This document shows positions 9,378 through 20,367 of a stretch of DNA of 64,000 bases, in pieces. The notes under the pieces were generated by a model. It saw only the letters and a list, made by a program, of their open reading frames with translations, did not search any database and was not told where the DNA came from. Both the position numbers and the translations under genes were made by a program. How positions within the stretch are numbered: the first letter of the stretch is position 1; each line of letters starts with the position of its first letter. The DNA is from Mesostigma viride (Eukaryota; Streptophyta; Mesostigmatophyceae; Mesostigmatales; Mesostigmataceae), in NCBI GenBank assembly GCA_009746045.1, contig RPFO01000041.1:8592348-8656347 (forward strand), in the 5' to 3' direction.

Positions 9378-10040
9378 ATGGGGCGCAGGGGGGCAGTCAG
9401 AAGGCATTGGATGCGGGCCGATGACATGGATATATCTGTGGACGAGCTGCCCGAGGTGGCAGTTAAGAAAATTGCTCTGGAGTCAGGCCAGCCGCTGTTG
9501 GACCGTAGGTCAGTGGGAGAGGGGTTGGTAGGTGCTGTACCAATCAGGCGGGAGGTAAGGCAGCGCTTGGCGGATGAAATGCAACGTTTGGGCTGGGCAA
9601 GAGACTCGCTGAGCCATCAACAAATGCAGTTGGAGAACTCACGACCTTACCCGCTACCTCCTCCCAGACCAGACTACACGGTCGAGCAAAGGGCCGAATG
9701 GGACGCGATAAATGAGGAATTCAAAGAGAAGAATGCTGACATTGATAGACAATTGCAGGGTTTACAAATCCAGCTCAATGAGGCGGAGAACAGATTTCAG
9801 GAGGCGTATCAGCGGTATAACAACTATCATGTGCTGCCGCCTGGCTTCGATGGCAACGCGATCATTCAAACAGAAAATGCGCGCCATGACCGGTGGAACG
9901 CGACAAGGTTTCCACACGACGCGGGGCAAGCAAGGGTACAGGCGCGCCCAAGCTGCGGGGCGAAGACACGAAAGGGGGGGCGATGCCGCAACCCCCGTGC
10001 GCGCGGCTCGAGACTGTGCGGTGTTCACACGCGTATTTGA
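9378..10040 (+). CDS. coiled-coil protein with C-terminal CxH zinc finger (DUF5763-like)
   Basis: 220 residues from ATG 9378. The middle (about 115-160) is a coiled coil. The C-terminal 30 residues carry C-GAKTRKGGR-C, then C-GVH, the 'C..(T/K)KxGxxC...C..H' finger of a small family common in giant viruses. The same finger is N-terminal in the genes at 22020 and 56609. Binding partner unknown. It is convergent with the next gene across an AT-rich gap (10041-10147). Confidence 0.6.
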   Translation: MGRRGAVRRHWMRADDMDISVDELPEVAVKKIALESGQPLLDRRSVGEGLVGAVPIRREVRQRLADEMQRLGWARDSLSHQQMQLENSRPYPLPPPRPDYTVEQRAEWDAINEEFKEKNADIDRQLQGLQIQLNEAENRFQEAYQRYNNYHVLPPGFDGNAIIQTENARHDRWNATRFPHDAGQARVQARPSCGAKTRKGGRCRNPRARGSRLCGVHTRI

Positions 10041-10147
10041 CTACACATCATTTGTTATCAATTGATTGAAATGGGTAATTGAAGAGATGAATACTCATTT
10101 TATTAAATGAAAATGAATAATGGACAAGTATATTCACGTTTATTTAA

Positions 10148-10516
10148 TCAAACACGCTTTCCATGTGCGTTCTTTATGCCGGTCTCGCCGGCCACGGCTT
10201 TCATGAGGCCGTGAAACACGTAGCCAGTCCGTTCGTTTTCCGGTAGTCTGCCCGCGCGCGATACAAGGCTCGTGACCACTACCCTCCAAAACAACGGCCC
10301 GCCTATCCTGTGTAGTCGCGAGTCCGTCTCGGCCGCGAACCGACAGATAGCATCAATAGAGTCAGCGAGCTCCTCGGTCAGCAGCTGGTTGCGTACAGCG
10401 TTTTTTAGGGCGTCCAGGGTCACCTGCTCGTGCTCCGTCCGCGCGCTGTCACAGCGATCGTCACGCGCGCCGAGTGTCTTCTTCAGCCTGGACATGCTGG
10501 TCAGGATGTCCTCCAT
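10148..10516 (-). CDS. hypothetical protein
   Basis: Predicted from ATG at 10514-10516, 122 residues. Helical, with DALKNAVRNQLLTEELADSI and a C-terminal GLMKAVAGETG. No family recognised. An in-frame upstream ATG at 10532-10534 is possible. The codon pattern supports it over the antisense frames. Confidence 0.45.
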   Translation of the reverse strand: MEDILTSMSRLKKTLGARDDRCDSARTEHEQVTLDALKNAVRNQLLTEELADSIDAICRFAAETDSRLHRIGGPLFWRVVVTSLVSRAGRLPENERTGYVFHGLMKAVAGETGIKNAHGKRV

Positions 10517-10570
10517 GGCCCCTGTATCCCGCATGGTGTCAGTGAAACGTTCGGTGCGTCCGCGGACGCA

Positions 10571-11968
10571 CTAGACAGTGCCGGCGGGAGGGAACACCTG
10601 CGCGCGGAAGAGAGCGTTGGCCACTTCGCACACAGAGGGCAGGTGGGCTAAGGGCTGCAAGATCAAATAGATGCGCCTGGCGTACTCCGCGTCCGTCTCC
10701 CCGTTCCATTGGCGCCTCAGGTTCAAGTTCTCCAGCATGTCATACTCCTTGTACGAGACGCGCCCCCGTACCGAGTCCAGCGCCGCGCCCACCTGTGCCT
10801 CCAAGGGGGAGGGGAACAGAGCCAGTGGCGCGAGGGGTCCAAAGCGCGCTGGGGGGGTGTACGCGGCCATGGACGGGGAGGGGGGTGGTTTATGGTCACG
10901 TTCATCACCAGTGGCGCAAAGGGCGTCCGTGCCGGCGAGGGCACAGCGTACAGTGATGCGGGCGGCGAGGGGGGCGGAGGGGAGCGCACTGGGGGGGCGT
11001 TCTCCTTGCCGCCCTTGTCCCCGCCCCTGCCGCGCTTGTCCACCGACAGAAGGGCCAGCTGGGCACGCAGGGACGCTATCTCGCCCTTCATGTCCTGATA
11101 CTCCTTGGCGCTGGCGCTCATCTCCTCCTCCATCAGGGCCACCCTCAACCGCGGGGACGTGGGAGGGATCTCGGACTCCCTCAGCGCCTCCTCGTCATGC
11201 AGCCAGGCGGGGGGGACTTCAACGGGAGGGGGGACACGGACAGCAGGGAGAGCAAGTTCGACGAATCCACGTACATCTCCTCCATCGCGCGCCGCCCCTT
11301 CACTGCCTCGCTGAAGCGATGCCTGCCGGCCACGCTGGCCTCGCACTCGTGCATCAAGGACACGAGCGACAGGCGCCACTCCTCGCACTCGGCCAGGCGA
11401 AAGGTGAGGTCTATCTTGCGCCTTTCCACCTCCCTCGCGAGCGGGTCCTGTCTCGGGCGAGGGGGGCGACCGGTGACAGCAGCACCTCCCTCCTGTACAC
11501 CACCATGTCGACGCCCAGCTTCAGAAGAGACACGAGACGGTTGCAAACTGCCACCCGCTTGTCCACCCCGTCCACGGGGCACGGGATGAGCAATACGAAG
11601 CCCTTGAGAAGACGGCCCGCGATGAAGGTGCCGCCGTCTTTCGCGTCCCACACGCCAGGGCCTGCCGTTGTGTCGGCGGCCAGCGCGGACACGGCCAGTT
11701 TCTTGGCTCCGCGGAAGGCTGCGTTCTCCGTCACGTAAACTGCGATGTCTCCCGCGCGGTAGAACGTAAAGCCGTCGTGAACCGCGACCTTTACGTGCGG
11801 CTTGATGGGGCCCAGCGGCTTGCGAAAGTACTCGTCCAGATCCGCGTGAAAATTGGAGGGATCTGGAAAGTTGTAAACGCAGCGGGAAATCTGCAGAGAA
11901 AAATTATTCATATCCTTTACCGCCTTGAGGGCGTTTTCATCATCCCTGATTCTGATGGCGAAGTCCAT
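10571..11968 (-). CDS. unknown protein with Pro-rich hinge, three frameshifts
   Basis: Four minus-strand blocks, each shifted by one missing base from the one before, read as one protein of roughly 465 residues from ATG 11966-11968. The blocks are 11968-11470 (FTFYRAGDIAVYVTE, PHVKVAVHDG), 11460-11240 (VERRKIDLTFRLAECEEW), 11230-10890 (coiled coil EYQDMKGEIASLRAQLALL, then a Pro-rich linker) and 10870-10571 (YKEYDMLENLNLRRQW). The breaks fall in C runs at about 11465, 11220 and 10885. The last block has its own ATG at 10868-10870 and could be a separate gene. The frame also stays open above 11968 into the repeat array, but that part looks non-coding. Family unknown. Confidence 0.45.
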
Positions 11969-12297
11969 GCGGACGTCGAAGGACACGATGCACGAGAACA
12001 ATTTCTCGGCAAATTCAAGGCCCAGGTCGCTCCACGTTCGAACCTCGCGCCTTTCTGGCCTCTGTAACGCGAGGACGCAGCCCGCGGGACCAAGGCCCCG
12101 GAAACTTCCCCTGAACGCAGCCGCGGGGCGCTTGTACAGCGCATCTCGGGTAGTTCCGCGCCTCGGGAGTACTTCGGTCGATATCTCCGTCCGGCCCAAA
12201 ATTTTCTGACAACCATTGCCCGCAAATTCGTCCAGATTCTGGTTCTTCGCGAATCCCGAGATCGGAATCTGAAAAGCGGCGGCTGGGACGGTAGATA

Positions 12298-12420
12298 ACC
12301 GAAAATGGCCGGGCGAAAACCGAAAATGGCCGGGTGGCAACCGAAAATGGCCGGGTGGCAACCGAAAATGGCCGGGTGGCAACCGAAAATGGCCGGGTGG
12401 CAACCGAAAATGGCCGAAAA
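12298..12420. repeat. tandem array of a 21-bp unit
   Basis: About five to six copies of the unit CCGAAAATGGCCGGGTGGCA plus one A, the first copy slightly diverged (GGGCGAAAA). It is the outer part of the left arm of a larger inverted repeat. It encodes a His/Phe/Arg/Pro repeat if read on the minus strand, which is probably not biological. Confidence 0.85.
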
Positions 12421-12905
12421 ATGGCCGGAGATCTCGGTACAGGCGAATCCCCGAGGCTCCGTACATGCCAGCCAATTTTCCCTTGCAAGGGGTCCGAGTG
12501 CCTTTGGAACTATTTCCCAGACCCGGGAGTATACGCCCCACACCGTACGTAAATGGTACACAGGCGTATAAATCCTAATTAATTATTTTTGCTTATTGAA
12601 AATAGTACTATTATAATATACTTTTTCATAGCCATAAATTAAAAATACAATTACGCATCCTTGCTATATTTCTATATTTAGATACCGACTCTCAGTACCT
12701 CCAAAAAATAATTTCGAGGGCACCCGGACCCCTTGCAAGGGAAAATTGGCTGGCATGTACGGAGCCTCGGGGATTCGCCTGTACCGAGATCTCCGGCCAT
12801 TTTTCGGCCATTTTCGGTTGCCACCCGGCCATTTTCGGTTATAATCCGGCCATTTTCGGTTGCCACCCGGCCATTTTCGGTTATACCCGGCCATTTGCCG
12901 GCCAC
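12298..12905. repeat. large inverted repeat with AT-rich loop
   Basis: The left arm (about 12298-12502) is matched in reverse complement by the right arm (about 12719-12905), including the block with GGAGATCTCGGTACAGGCG and the 21-bp tandem units next to it. The arms are nearly identical over their inner 110 bp. In the outer units the right arm alternates GGTTGCCACC with GGTTATAATCC. The roughly 215-bp spacer is very AT-rich between 12560 and 12712. No gene crosses it. It could extrude as a cruciform, or mark a replication start or a recombination end. Confidence 0.85.
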
Positions 12906-13652
12906 GATCCGTACCTCGCCAGTAGCCCGCGCAGAGGCCTGAGCGCGCCCGCGAGGCCTCGGGGAAGCGTTCCGGCAGCCAGCACACAGGAGGAAGGTCC
13001 AAAATCATGCGAGGAGGGCAGCAAGGGAGGGAAATCGACCGAGGCGGTGCGGCCATGGCCGAAGGCCTGCGAACGGCGTGACCTGCGAGTTTATGCGGGA
13101 GTAGCTCGCGACCAAGGGGTTTTTTCGTACAGATGGGATGCTAGGTAGCTGATTAGCCGAAAAAGCTCCGGTCAAGCTCGAGGCGCGACCACTCAGCCCT
13201 GTCCCGAGCCATCCCAGGTGATTGCTCGTCGCCATCGCCCCTTTTTCATCTCTGCCGCGTTTCCTCGCGTGTTGCGCGACCCTTTACGCAATTTTTCGTT
13301 TTCTTCCCGCGCCACGTCGTGGCTCATCGGATCATCTCGCATCTCGTGGCACCCGCCATCGTTTTGATGTGTTTCTCTTTCCAGGCGAGTCGGAGCCTGT
13401 CCCACGCTGGCTCGGGATAAGAGGTGGGCCCACCGCCATACCAATCGTAACGGTCGTGTTTCCTGGAGATAACGGCTCGCGAGAGGACGGCAGCCTCGCT
13501 CGTCGTGGATTCGGCATCGTATCAAGGTGAGTTTGTTCTCAAAAGCGCGCGGGTCTCGCTAGCTAGCCAGAAACAACGCCGAATCTAGGCCGCGTCCTCG
13601 AAAACGCCGCTGTCTGCGGTCTGGGTCCGAAACGTCCGCGGACGCCTGTAAA
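12906..13652. other. stretch without a supported gene
   Basis: Short overlapping ORFs on both strands, none with recognisable features or consistent coding signal. It may hold the promoter of the KilA-N gene that follows. Confidence 0.35.
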
Positions 13653-14357
13653 ATGATGATAGAGGACGCATTTACTTTTGACCACCTGCACCCCTGCGAT
13701 GAAAAGGTGGCGGTGCTGTCAGTCAGGGAAGAGGCCCCGCGCCATTTTAAGCAAGGCGCGCGCGTGGTCACCCTAGACGAGGAACCCCACCGCGGCTACT
13801 TCGGCATGGAGTCCGTCGCCCGCGCGGTGCGGGGCTCCGCCTGCGTGCCCGACTACCGCCGCTGGCTCACCTGCGATGAAGGCTCCGAGGCCATCGAGAG
13901 GGTGGCAAAGAAAATCAACGCCCACGCCTACGGTTATGACAGCGATGGCGAGGAGGGGCAATGCGAGTCTGAAGGGCTGCCCGCCGTCGTGAACTTTTTG
14001 AGGGAAGACACTCGCGGGGGCGTCTGGCTGCACCCCGAGCTGTTTGACCCGTTCGTCAACTGGCTGGTGCCGAGGACCGCCCCCACCGGCGAGGAGCTGG
14101 AGAAGGAGTGCCGCCGCGTCGACGTGCTGGCCGCTGTGCACAAGGCGGAAGCGGCGGACCGCGTGCTCAGGCAGCAGGTCTGCGCCCGCTCGCTGAAGAC
14201 CAACGCCTCCATCTTGCGGTCCCTGGAAAGCAACCGGGATCTGCTGTCGTCTCGCGAGGCGGATGACATGATAGAGCACTTTAGGGACCGTGTCAGGGAC
14301 ACGAGGGACGATTTTAGGGACCTTTGCGACGGACGTAAGCGGCATAGGAATTTTTAA
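13653..14357 (+). CDS. KilA-N-domain protein
   Basis: 234 residues. KilA-N is a DNA-binding module frequent in large DNA viruses. Visible: FGMESVARAVRG (about 50-61); WLTCDEGSEAIERVAKKI (about 71-88), matching the 'W..... t...i' part; GGVWLHPELFDPFVNWLVP (about 122-140), the hallmark 'G.w.HP.L...ia.W.sp'. The C-terminal 75 residues are a charged helix ending DFRDLCDGRKRHRNF. It overlaps the 3' end of the convergent coiled-coil gene by 4 nt. A second copy of its 3' end survives at 17294-17360. Confidence 0.65.
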   Translation: MMIEDAFTFDHLHPCDEKVAVLSVREEAPRHFKQGARVVTLDEEPHRGYFGMESVARAVRGSACVPDYRRWLTCDEGSEAIERVAKKINAHAYGYDSDGEEGQCESEGLPAVVNFLREDTRGGVWLHPELFDPFVNWLVPRTAPTGEELEKECRRVDVLAAVHKAEAADRVLRQQVCARSLKTNASILRSLESNRDLLSSREADDMIEHFRDRVRDTRDDFRDLCDGRKRHRNF

Positions 14358-17258
14358 CCTCTATTCTTCCACCATTGTATTGGGTCTTTCTTTGGTTTTG
14401 CCTCCCCCGTTTGGCCTCCTATTATCTCCTTACCACGTTTATCGATATGGGGAAGCCCGTACATGCCTCTCACCAGATTTGCCAAAACTCTTTCACTGTC
14501 AAACGAACCAATTTCGTGACTCTCCAATAAATCCCTCAGTGATTGTTGCTTTGATGGGTCATTTTGCACCTTTTCTGCGAGAGATGTGACATATTTTTTG
14601 GCTCTATCAGGTTCTTCATGAAAATATTGAGCATAAGCTCGCATTGTTTCCATATTTTTCCGAAAATCATCTTCTGCCTGCTGTCCTTCCGAAAGGCCCA
14701 ACCAACGATTTGATATAGTCTTGTTTCTCGTCATCGTATTATATATGGCTGTAAGTTCCAGCTCCAGGTTATCTCGTTGTTTTAAAAGATCGGGTAGTAT
14801 AATGTAATGAGGTTCTCCATTAGACTTTAGGGCCCGAGAGTCTTGAAATTTCTTTAGGACATCTTTTAATCTCTCCATTTCTTCTTCTTCTAAGTCAGGA
14901 CCATTTAGTTGATATTCATTCTTTAGCCTGTTCGCCATCTTTATGGTCTGTCTTAGGGTTTCATTTGGGATTGTTACCTTTGAGCTGTAGATAAAATAAG
15001 TCGTAGCAAGCTTTTGTCTAAGTGCGGTAATAGCCTTTGCTAGTTCAGGGGGTGACGTTTTTTCAATATCTGTCAACCTATTTTCAAGATGGGTTATTTT
15101 GTTTGTAAAATCTGGATTGAAAGAGTTTATCCCATCAAGTTCGTCACTTATATCCTTTAGAGCCCGGTCCTTTAGAGCCAATAGGGGCTTACCATTATAA
15201 GCTACAAGAGGAAGAGAGGCAGGGTCTTGCAATGCAGCAGATTCACCGTCAAGTTGAGGATCCTGAAACACCCGTACGCCTCGCGCTCCCGATCGTGCCT
15301 GGCTAGCTTTCGCCTTTAATGCCCTTTCCCGCGCATCTTCCTTCCCCGGGGAGTATTTGTCTACAGGATTTCTCTCTCTTTTCGAGTGCGTCTGTTTATC
15401 TTTGCGAACGGTCTCCCTAAATGCGCGCAAGACACGCCCCGTCAAAGCGGTGTCACGCATCATATCCGCCTGTTCAGCTTGGTATCGCCTTAAGCGCTTT
15501 GACTCTGCATTTTGTTCCAGCGCTGTCCAAACTTTCCTTATGTCTGCTGCTTCCCTAAAATTCCGCGCTTGCAAAGAGTTGTCTCGCTTGTCCTGCTGCC
15601 ACCTTGCATTTTGTTTCAGCGCTTTCAAAACCCCCCCCACTTTTTTTTTGTCGGCTTCGTCCTTGTGCGCGTCTGCCAAGACTTCGTTCTCTTCCCTTAG
15701 TTGAACAGCATACCGGAGCGCTTTCAAAAACTCCCCCGCTTTTTTTTTGTCGGCTTCGTCCTCCAGACTATTTCTTAATCCTGGATCCTGCAACTCGTTC
15801 CGACCTCCCCGTGTAACTAATTCTTCTTTTGCGGGGACATTCTCCTTTAATTCCCACAAACCCCGCGCTTTTAAAGCGTTATCTCGCTCCTTGCGAACGG
15901 TCTCCCTAAATGCGCGCAAGACACGCCCCGTCAAATTGGTGTCACGCATCATATCCGCCTGTTCAGCTTGGTATCGCCTTAAGCGCTTTGACTCTGCATT
16001 TTGTTCCAGCGCTGTCCAAACTTTCCTTATGTCTGCTGCTTCCCTAAAATTCCGCGCTTGCAAAGAGTTGTCTCGCTTGTCCTGCTGCCACCTTGCATTT
16101 TGTTTCAGCGCTTTCAAAACCCCCCCCACTTTTTTTTTGTCGGCTTCGTCCTTGTGCGCGTCTGCCAAGACTTCGTTCTCTTTCCTTAGTTGGACATTAT
16201 CCTTGAATGCCCCAAAAACACTTGCTATCAAAGTGTTTTCACGAATCATATTCGCCAGTTCAGCTTGGTCTCGTTGAAAGCGCTTGTATTGCTGCCGACT
16301 TGCATTTTGTTTCAGCGCTCTCAAAACCGCCCTCTCTTTTTTTTGGCCAGCTGCGTACCTTTGTGCGTTCGCTACGAGTTCGTGAATGTCACCTTGTGAC
16401 AACGGGGTCATTAAACGTCCGTCCTCATCACGTACACGCATCCCGGGGAGACCTGCTACAAGTTCGCGTGTTGGTTCGTCCAGACCCCCCAGTGCCGCAT
16501 CGTCCGCCGCCTTCGGTCTCCTCTCGTTTCTTATTCCCTCATTTATACGTGCCCAACGGTCGCGGGCATTCTTTTTCGCCCTCTCATTCTTCGCCCTCTG
16601 TACCTCCTCTGTAACTGCATCCTGCCCCTCATCCCGGTTGTATACTGGTTGATCATCTTCCTCAAGAGCCCAGGTGCACGTTGTCTCCGAACTCCAGGTC
16701 GTATACGTTACCCCCAGGTATGTATGGAAGACGGAGCATAGGTAGCCGTGATGCAAACCTGGTGAAGGCATCGTCAGGAGCACCTGCATCATCATCAGCA
16801 CCCCCAGCAGCAGCGCCAGGTCTATCGTCCCATTCTTCTGGTGGAAGACGGAGCCAGGCTTCGTCATCGTCGTCGGCGGCACCGCCAGCACCAGCATCAT
16901 CAAGAGCGCCGGCATCATCATCAAGAGCGTCGTCCGCCTCGAGGTCCCATTCTTCTGGCCCTGGAAGACGGACCCTGGCAACAGGAGCAGCTGGAGGCCG
17001 CGCTTCCTCGTCCTCCTCCTCCTCGACTTCTTCCCACGCAGCTCCCGCCAATCTCCCCGCACCGTGGCCACCGTCCACGTACGGCGGGTACGAGGTCAGG
17101 TCATCCCCCGTGGAGTTAGCCTTTTGCAGCTCCAAGACCGGGACGAGCACGGCGGACAGGGCGCGCGCCTTCTCCCGCCGCTCCTCCTCGGTCCGCTCTG
17201 GCTTGTCCATGGCCGCGCGTACCAATCGGTTCAACGTGTCGACGTCGTTACTCGGCAT
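14354..17258 (-). CDS. long repetitive coiled-coil protein, copy B (33-residue repeats)
   Basis: About 967 residues if one frameshift near 16675 is bridged. Residues 1-60 are a helical head (MPSNDVDTLNRLVRAAMDKP). Residues 60-190 are an acidic Asp/Ala/Gly/Pro-rich region. The rest is a long helical rod with 33-residue units whose core reads [K/T/R]AL[K/E]QNA, e.g. KALRYAV, KALKQNA, TALEQNA, RAFRETV at exact 33-residue steps. The last 250 residues are non-repetitive and helical. The frame break is a 4-bp insertion (CCTG on the coding strand) absent from copy A. A roughly 300-bp block is duplicated inside it. Probably structural; spacing and hydrophobic pattern recall Sfi1-type repeats, but this is not proven. 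Confidence 0.65.
15402..16192. repeat. two near-identical direct repeats of about 300 bp inside copy B
   Basis: 15402-15703 and 15891-16192 are almost identical and start exactly 489 bp (163 codons) apart, so the repeat keeps the reading frame. Differences are few (for example AAGCGG against AATTGG near the start). Recent in-frame duplication or gene conversion is likely. Confidence 0.85.
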
Positions 17259-17293
17259 CTTGTCAACTTACTTACACGCTACATTTTTTTACC
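17259..17293 (-). promoter_or_regulatory. conserved upstream block of the coiled-coil genes
   Basis: The 35-40 bp 5' of both coiled-coil ATGs (here and at 20348-20385) are almost identical and include GTAAAAAAATGTAGCGTG on the coding strand, while the sequence beyond differs. This is likely the promoter and 5' leader carried along in the duplication. No defined motif can be assigned. Confidence 0.4.
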
Positions 17294-17360
17294 AACACAA
17301 CGCGAGGGACGAGTTTATGGACCTTTGCGACAAACGTAAGCGGCAAAATGAATTTAAGAT
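17294..17360 (+). pseudogene. remnant of a KilA-N gene 3' end
   Basis: The stretch with CGAGGGACGA, GGACCTTTGCGAC and CGTAAGCGGCA matches the last 60 bp of the KilA-N gene at about 14300-14350. It encodes the same tail (RDEFMDLCDKRKRQNEF against RDDFRDLCDGRKRHRNF). Only this 3' fragment is present between the two coiled-coil copies. It shows that the duplicated unit included the end of the neighbouring KilA-N gene. Confidence 0.7.
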
Positions 17361-17363
17361 TTA

Positions 17364-20347
17364 TTACCAATCCATCCCTGGAAAAATGTCACGGGGAAAT
17401 GTTTTAAAATTCGGTAAAACTCTGAATTGATCGTTACCTGAAGGATGTAATTCCTTGCCCCTGCTTGATGCGGTTGATTGCATAAACCTCGGCCCCCTGA
17501 TGCCTCCTGATCGTGTCCTTGCGGCTGGGGCCCCTTGTCTCGATTGTACAGACCCCGCAATGGCCTGGATAGACCCATTTTTTCCCGTCGCTGCTGGCGC
17601 TTTTGTTTCGTTGATTAATGGGGTTCCTTGTGACGTCGACCCCCGTGTGCCTCCTGATTGTGTCCTTGCGGCTGGGGCCCCTTGTCTCGATTGTACAGAC
17701 CCCGCAATGGCCTGGATAGACCCATTTTTTCCCGTCGCTGCTGTCCCCCGCGTGCCTCCTGGTCGTGTCCTTGCGGCTGTACTTCCTTGTTTACTCCCTT
17801 GTCTCGATTGTACAGACCCCGCAATGGCCTGGATAGACCCATTTTTTCCTGTCGCTGCTGGCGCTTTTGTTGCGGTTCCTTGTGACGTCAACCCCCGTAT
17901 GCCTCCTGATCGTGTCCTTGCGGCTGGGGTCCCTTGTGTGTGTACAGCCCCCCACGGCTGTGCTGGGGTTGCTGTTGTTGGTGCTTCGTTTTTCCCTTCT
18001 GGCATCTCTTGACCAGCGTCCATCATCTGCTCCTTCTTGATTTGCCTTGCAGCCGCCTCTTTAGCTCTCTTTTCCCGCGCCTCTTTAGCTCTCTCATCCT
18101 GCTGCGCTTGCATCAGCCACGGGGAGTATGGATGTACCTGCTTTCTTTCAGAGGAAGACCGAAGCCCAGAACGCCTTCTTACAGGCCCGAATTCCCCCTG
18201 TACGTTTGTCTTTAGCCTCTTACCCCCTGCACTCTCTTGAAATAAAATTGGGGAAAATTCATTAATCTCTGCATCAATGCCCTCTCTTGACCTTTTTTGT
18301 CCTTGTTTGTCCTCGTTTGTTGTTAGAAAATAGACCGGAAAGCTGGAGTTGCTGTCACGCTTTTTTGCTTCCCTCGTTCTCTGCAGTGATTGACCTTGCT
18401 TTTTTTGCGCGTTTCCCTCCTGAATGCGCGTTAATTCCTCAAACTCATCATTCAGATTCCGGGACACTCTTTCTGAAGTCACTCCTTTTGTTAACCGCTC
18501 AAATTCGTTGTGCAAATTCCGCATTGCTGGGTATGTAAATGGCGCAACAGGGGTGTCTCTGTCTCTTAAACTTCTCCTATGTGCTTGTCCGTCTGTCTGC
18601 ACTTGTCGAGATGTGACTTTATCAGCGATGTTAAGTACCTTCGTTCTGAGCTCTGGTGTAAGACCCGGGGTATACAAAAGGTCACGAATACGATCAACTA
18701 CTGATCCTTTATATCCTGAAAGACTGCCAGTATTTGCCAAGGTGGCGAAAGCTTCCCCCTGTATTGTCTTGGGATCGGCATCTACGAAACGTCTTAGGGA
18801 TTCCACCCGATCGGCCAGCTCCTGATCGGCCTGACTCGCGGCTGCCTCTACAGCAGCAACGCTTTCTCTCATGACCCGTTCAGCACTCGCGGCATCCCTC
18901 CACCCTCTGAGTGCCGCCCTCTGTACCCCTGCGTCATGATGAAGCCCGGCCGAACGCCTGCGCCCTCGCCCTAATGCGGCATTGTCCACCAGCGCTTCCC
19001 ACGCCGCCCTCTGTGCCCCTGCGTTGTTGCGGTATTGTGCCAGTGCGCCGAAACCACGCGCTAACAAGGCCCCCTCACGATGTATATCAGCATCGCTGTT
19101 ATAGTATCGCTGTTCCTCGGCATTGTCTTTCAACGCCCTGAACACCCGTTTGTTCATTCCTGCGTCATGATGAAGCCCGGCCGAACGCCTGCGCCCTCGC
19201 CCCAATGCGGCATTGTCCACCAGCGCTTCCCACGCCGCCCCCTGGGACTGTTTTTTGTGAGCGTTTTCGGCCATTATTGCATTTTCTCGCGCATTTAGGG
19301 CATTTTGGGATAGCGCCCGGATCACCTTTCTGCCGTGCTTTTCATCTTGTAAAAGTTGTAAGATATAACCATCATACGCTTGGATCGCTGCATACGTGCA
19401 TTTTGTGCTAGCGCGTTCAAAACCGCCCTCTCTTTTTTTTGGCCAGCTGCGTACCTTTGTGCGTTCGCTACGAGTTCGTGAATGTCACCTTGTGACAACG
19501 GGGTCATTAGACGTCCGTCCTCATCACGTACACGCATCCCGGGGAGACGTGCTACAAGTTCGCGTGTTGGTTCGTCCAGACCCCCCAGTGCCGCATCGTC
19601 CGCCGCCTTCAGTCTCCTCTTGTTTCTTATTCCCTCATTTAAACGTGCCAAACGGTCGCGGGCATTCTTTTTCGCCCTCTCATTCTTCGCCCTCTGTACC
19701 TCCTCTGTAACTGCATCCTGCCCCTCATCCCGGTTGTATACTGGTTGATCATCTTCCTCAAGAGCCTGCACGTTGTCTCCGAACTCCAGGTCGTATACGT
19801 TACCCCCAGGTATGTATGGAAGACGGAGCATAGGTAGCCGTGATGCAAACCGTGATGCATCGTCAGGAGCACCTGCATCATCATCAGCACCCCCAGCAGC
19901 AGCGCCAGGTCTATCGTCCCATTCTTCTGGTGGAAGACGGAGCCAGGCTTCGTCATCGTCGGCGGCGGCACCGCCAGCACCAGCATCATCAAGAGCGCCG
20001 GCATCATCATCAAGAGCGTCGTCCGCCTCGAGGTCCCATTCTTCTGGCCCTGGAAGACGGACCCTGGCAACAGGAGCAGCTGGAGGCCGCGCTTCCTCGT
20101 CCTCCTCCTCCTCGACTTCTTCCCACGCAGCTCCCGCCAATCTCCCCGCACCGTGGCCACCGTCCACGTACGGCGGGTACGAGGTCAGGTCATCCCCCGT
20201 GGAGTTAGCCTTTTGCAGCTCCAAGACCGGGACGAGCACGGCGGACAGGGCGCGCGCCTTCTCCCGCCGCTCCTCCTCGGTCCGCTCTGGCTTGTCCATG
20301 GCCGCGCGTACCAATCGGTTCAACGTGTCGACGTCGTTACTCGGCAT
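17364..20347 (-). CDS. long repetitive coiled-coil protein, copy A
   Basis: About 994 residues if one missing base near 19325 is restored (GAAAGGTGATC, probably GGG). The N-terminal 330 residues are nearly identical to copy B. Then come helical units with FRALKDNA, WEALVDNA (twice), FGALAQY and LRGWRDAA, followed by a non-repetitive part and a Gly/Thr/Gln-rich C-terminal half in which a block reading GKNGSIQAIAGSVQSRQG occurs three times. That C-terminal low-complexity tail is absent from copy B. The copies therefore share head and rod but differ in tail, a common layout for fibre or scaffold proteins. Confidence 0.65.
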
Positions 20348-20367
20348 CTTGTCGACTTACTTACACG

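Noticed and set aside
12305-12571. A repeat protein from the 21-bp tandem array
   Set aside because: All frames are open simply because the unit length is a multiple of three and lacks stops; the array belongs to the inverted repeat.
16681-17430. Ser-rich plus-strand ORFs opposite the coiled-coil genes (also 19773-20423)
   Set aside because: They are antisense shadows of Asp/Ala-rich coding sequence and appear in both copies only because the copies are identical.
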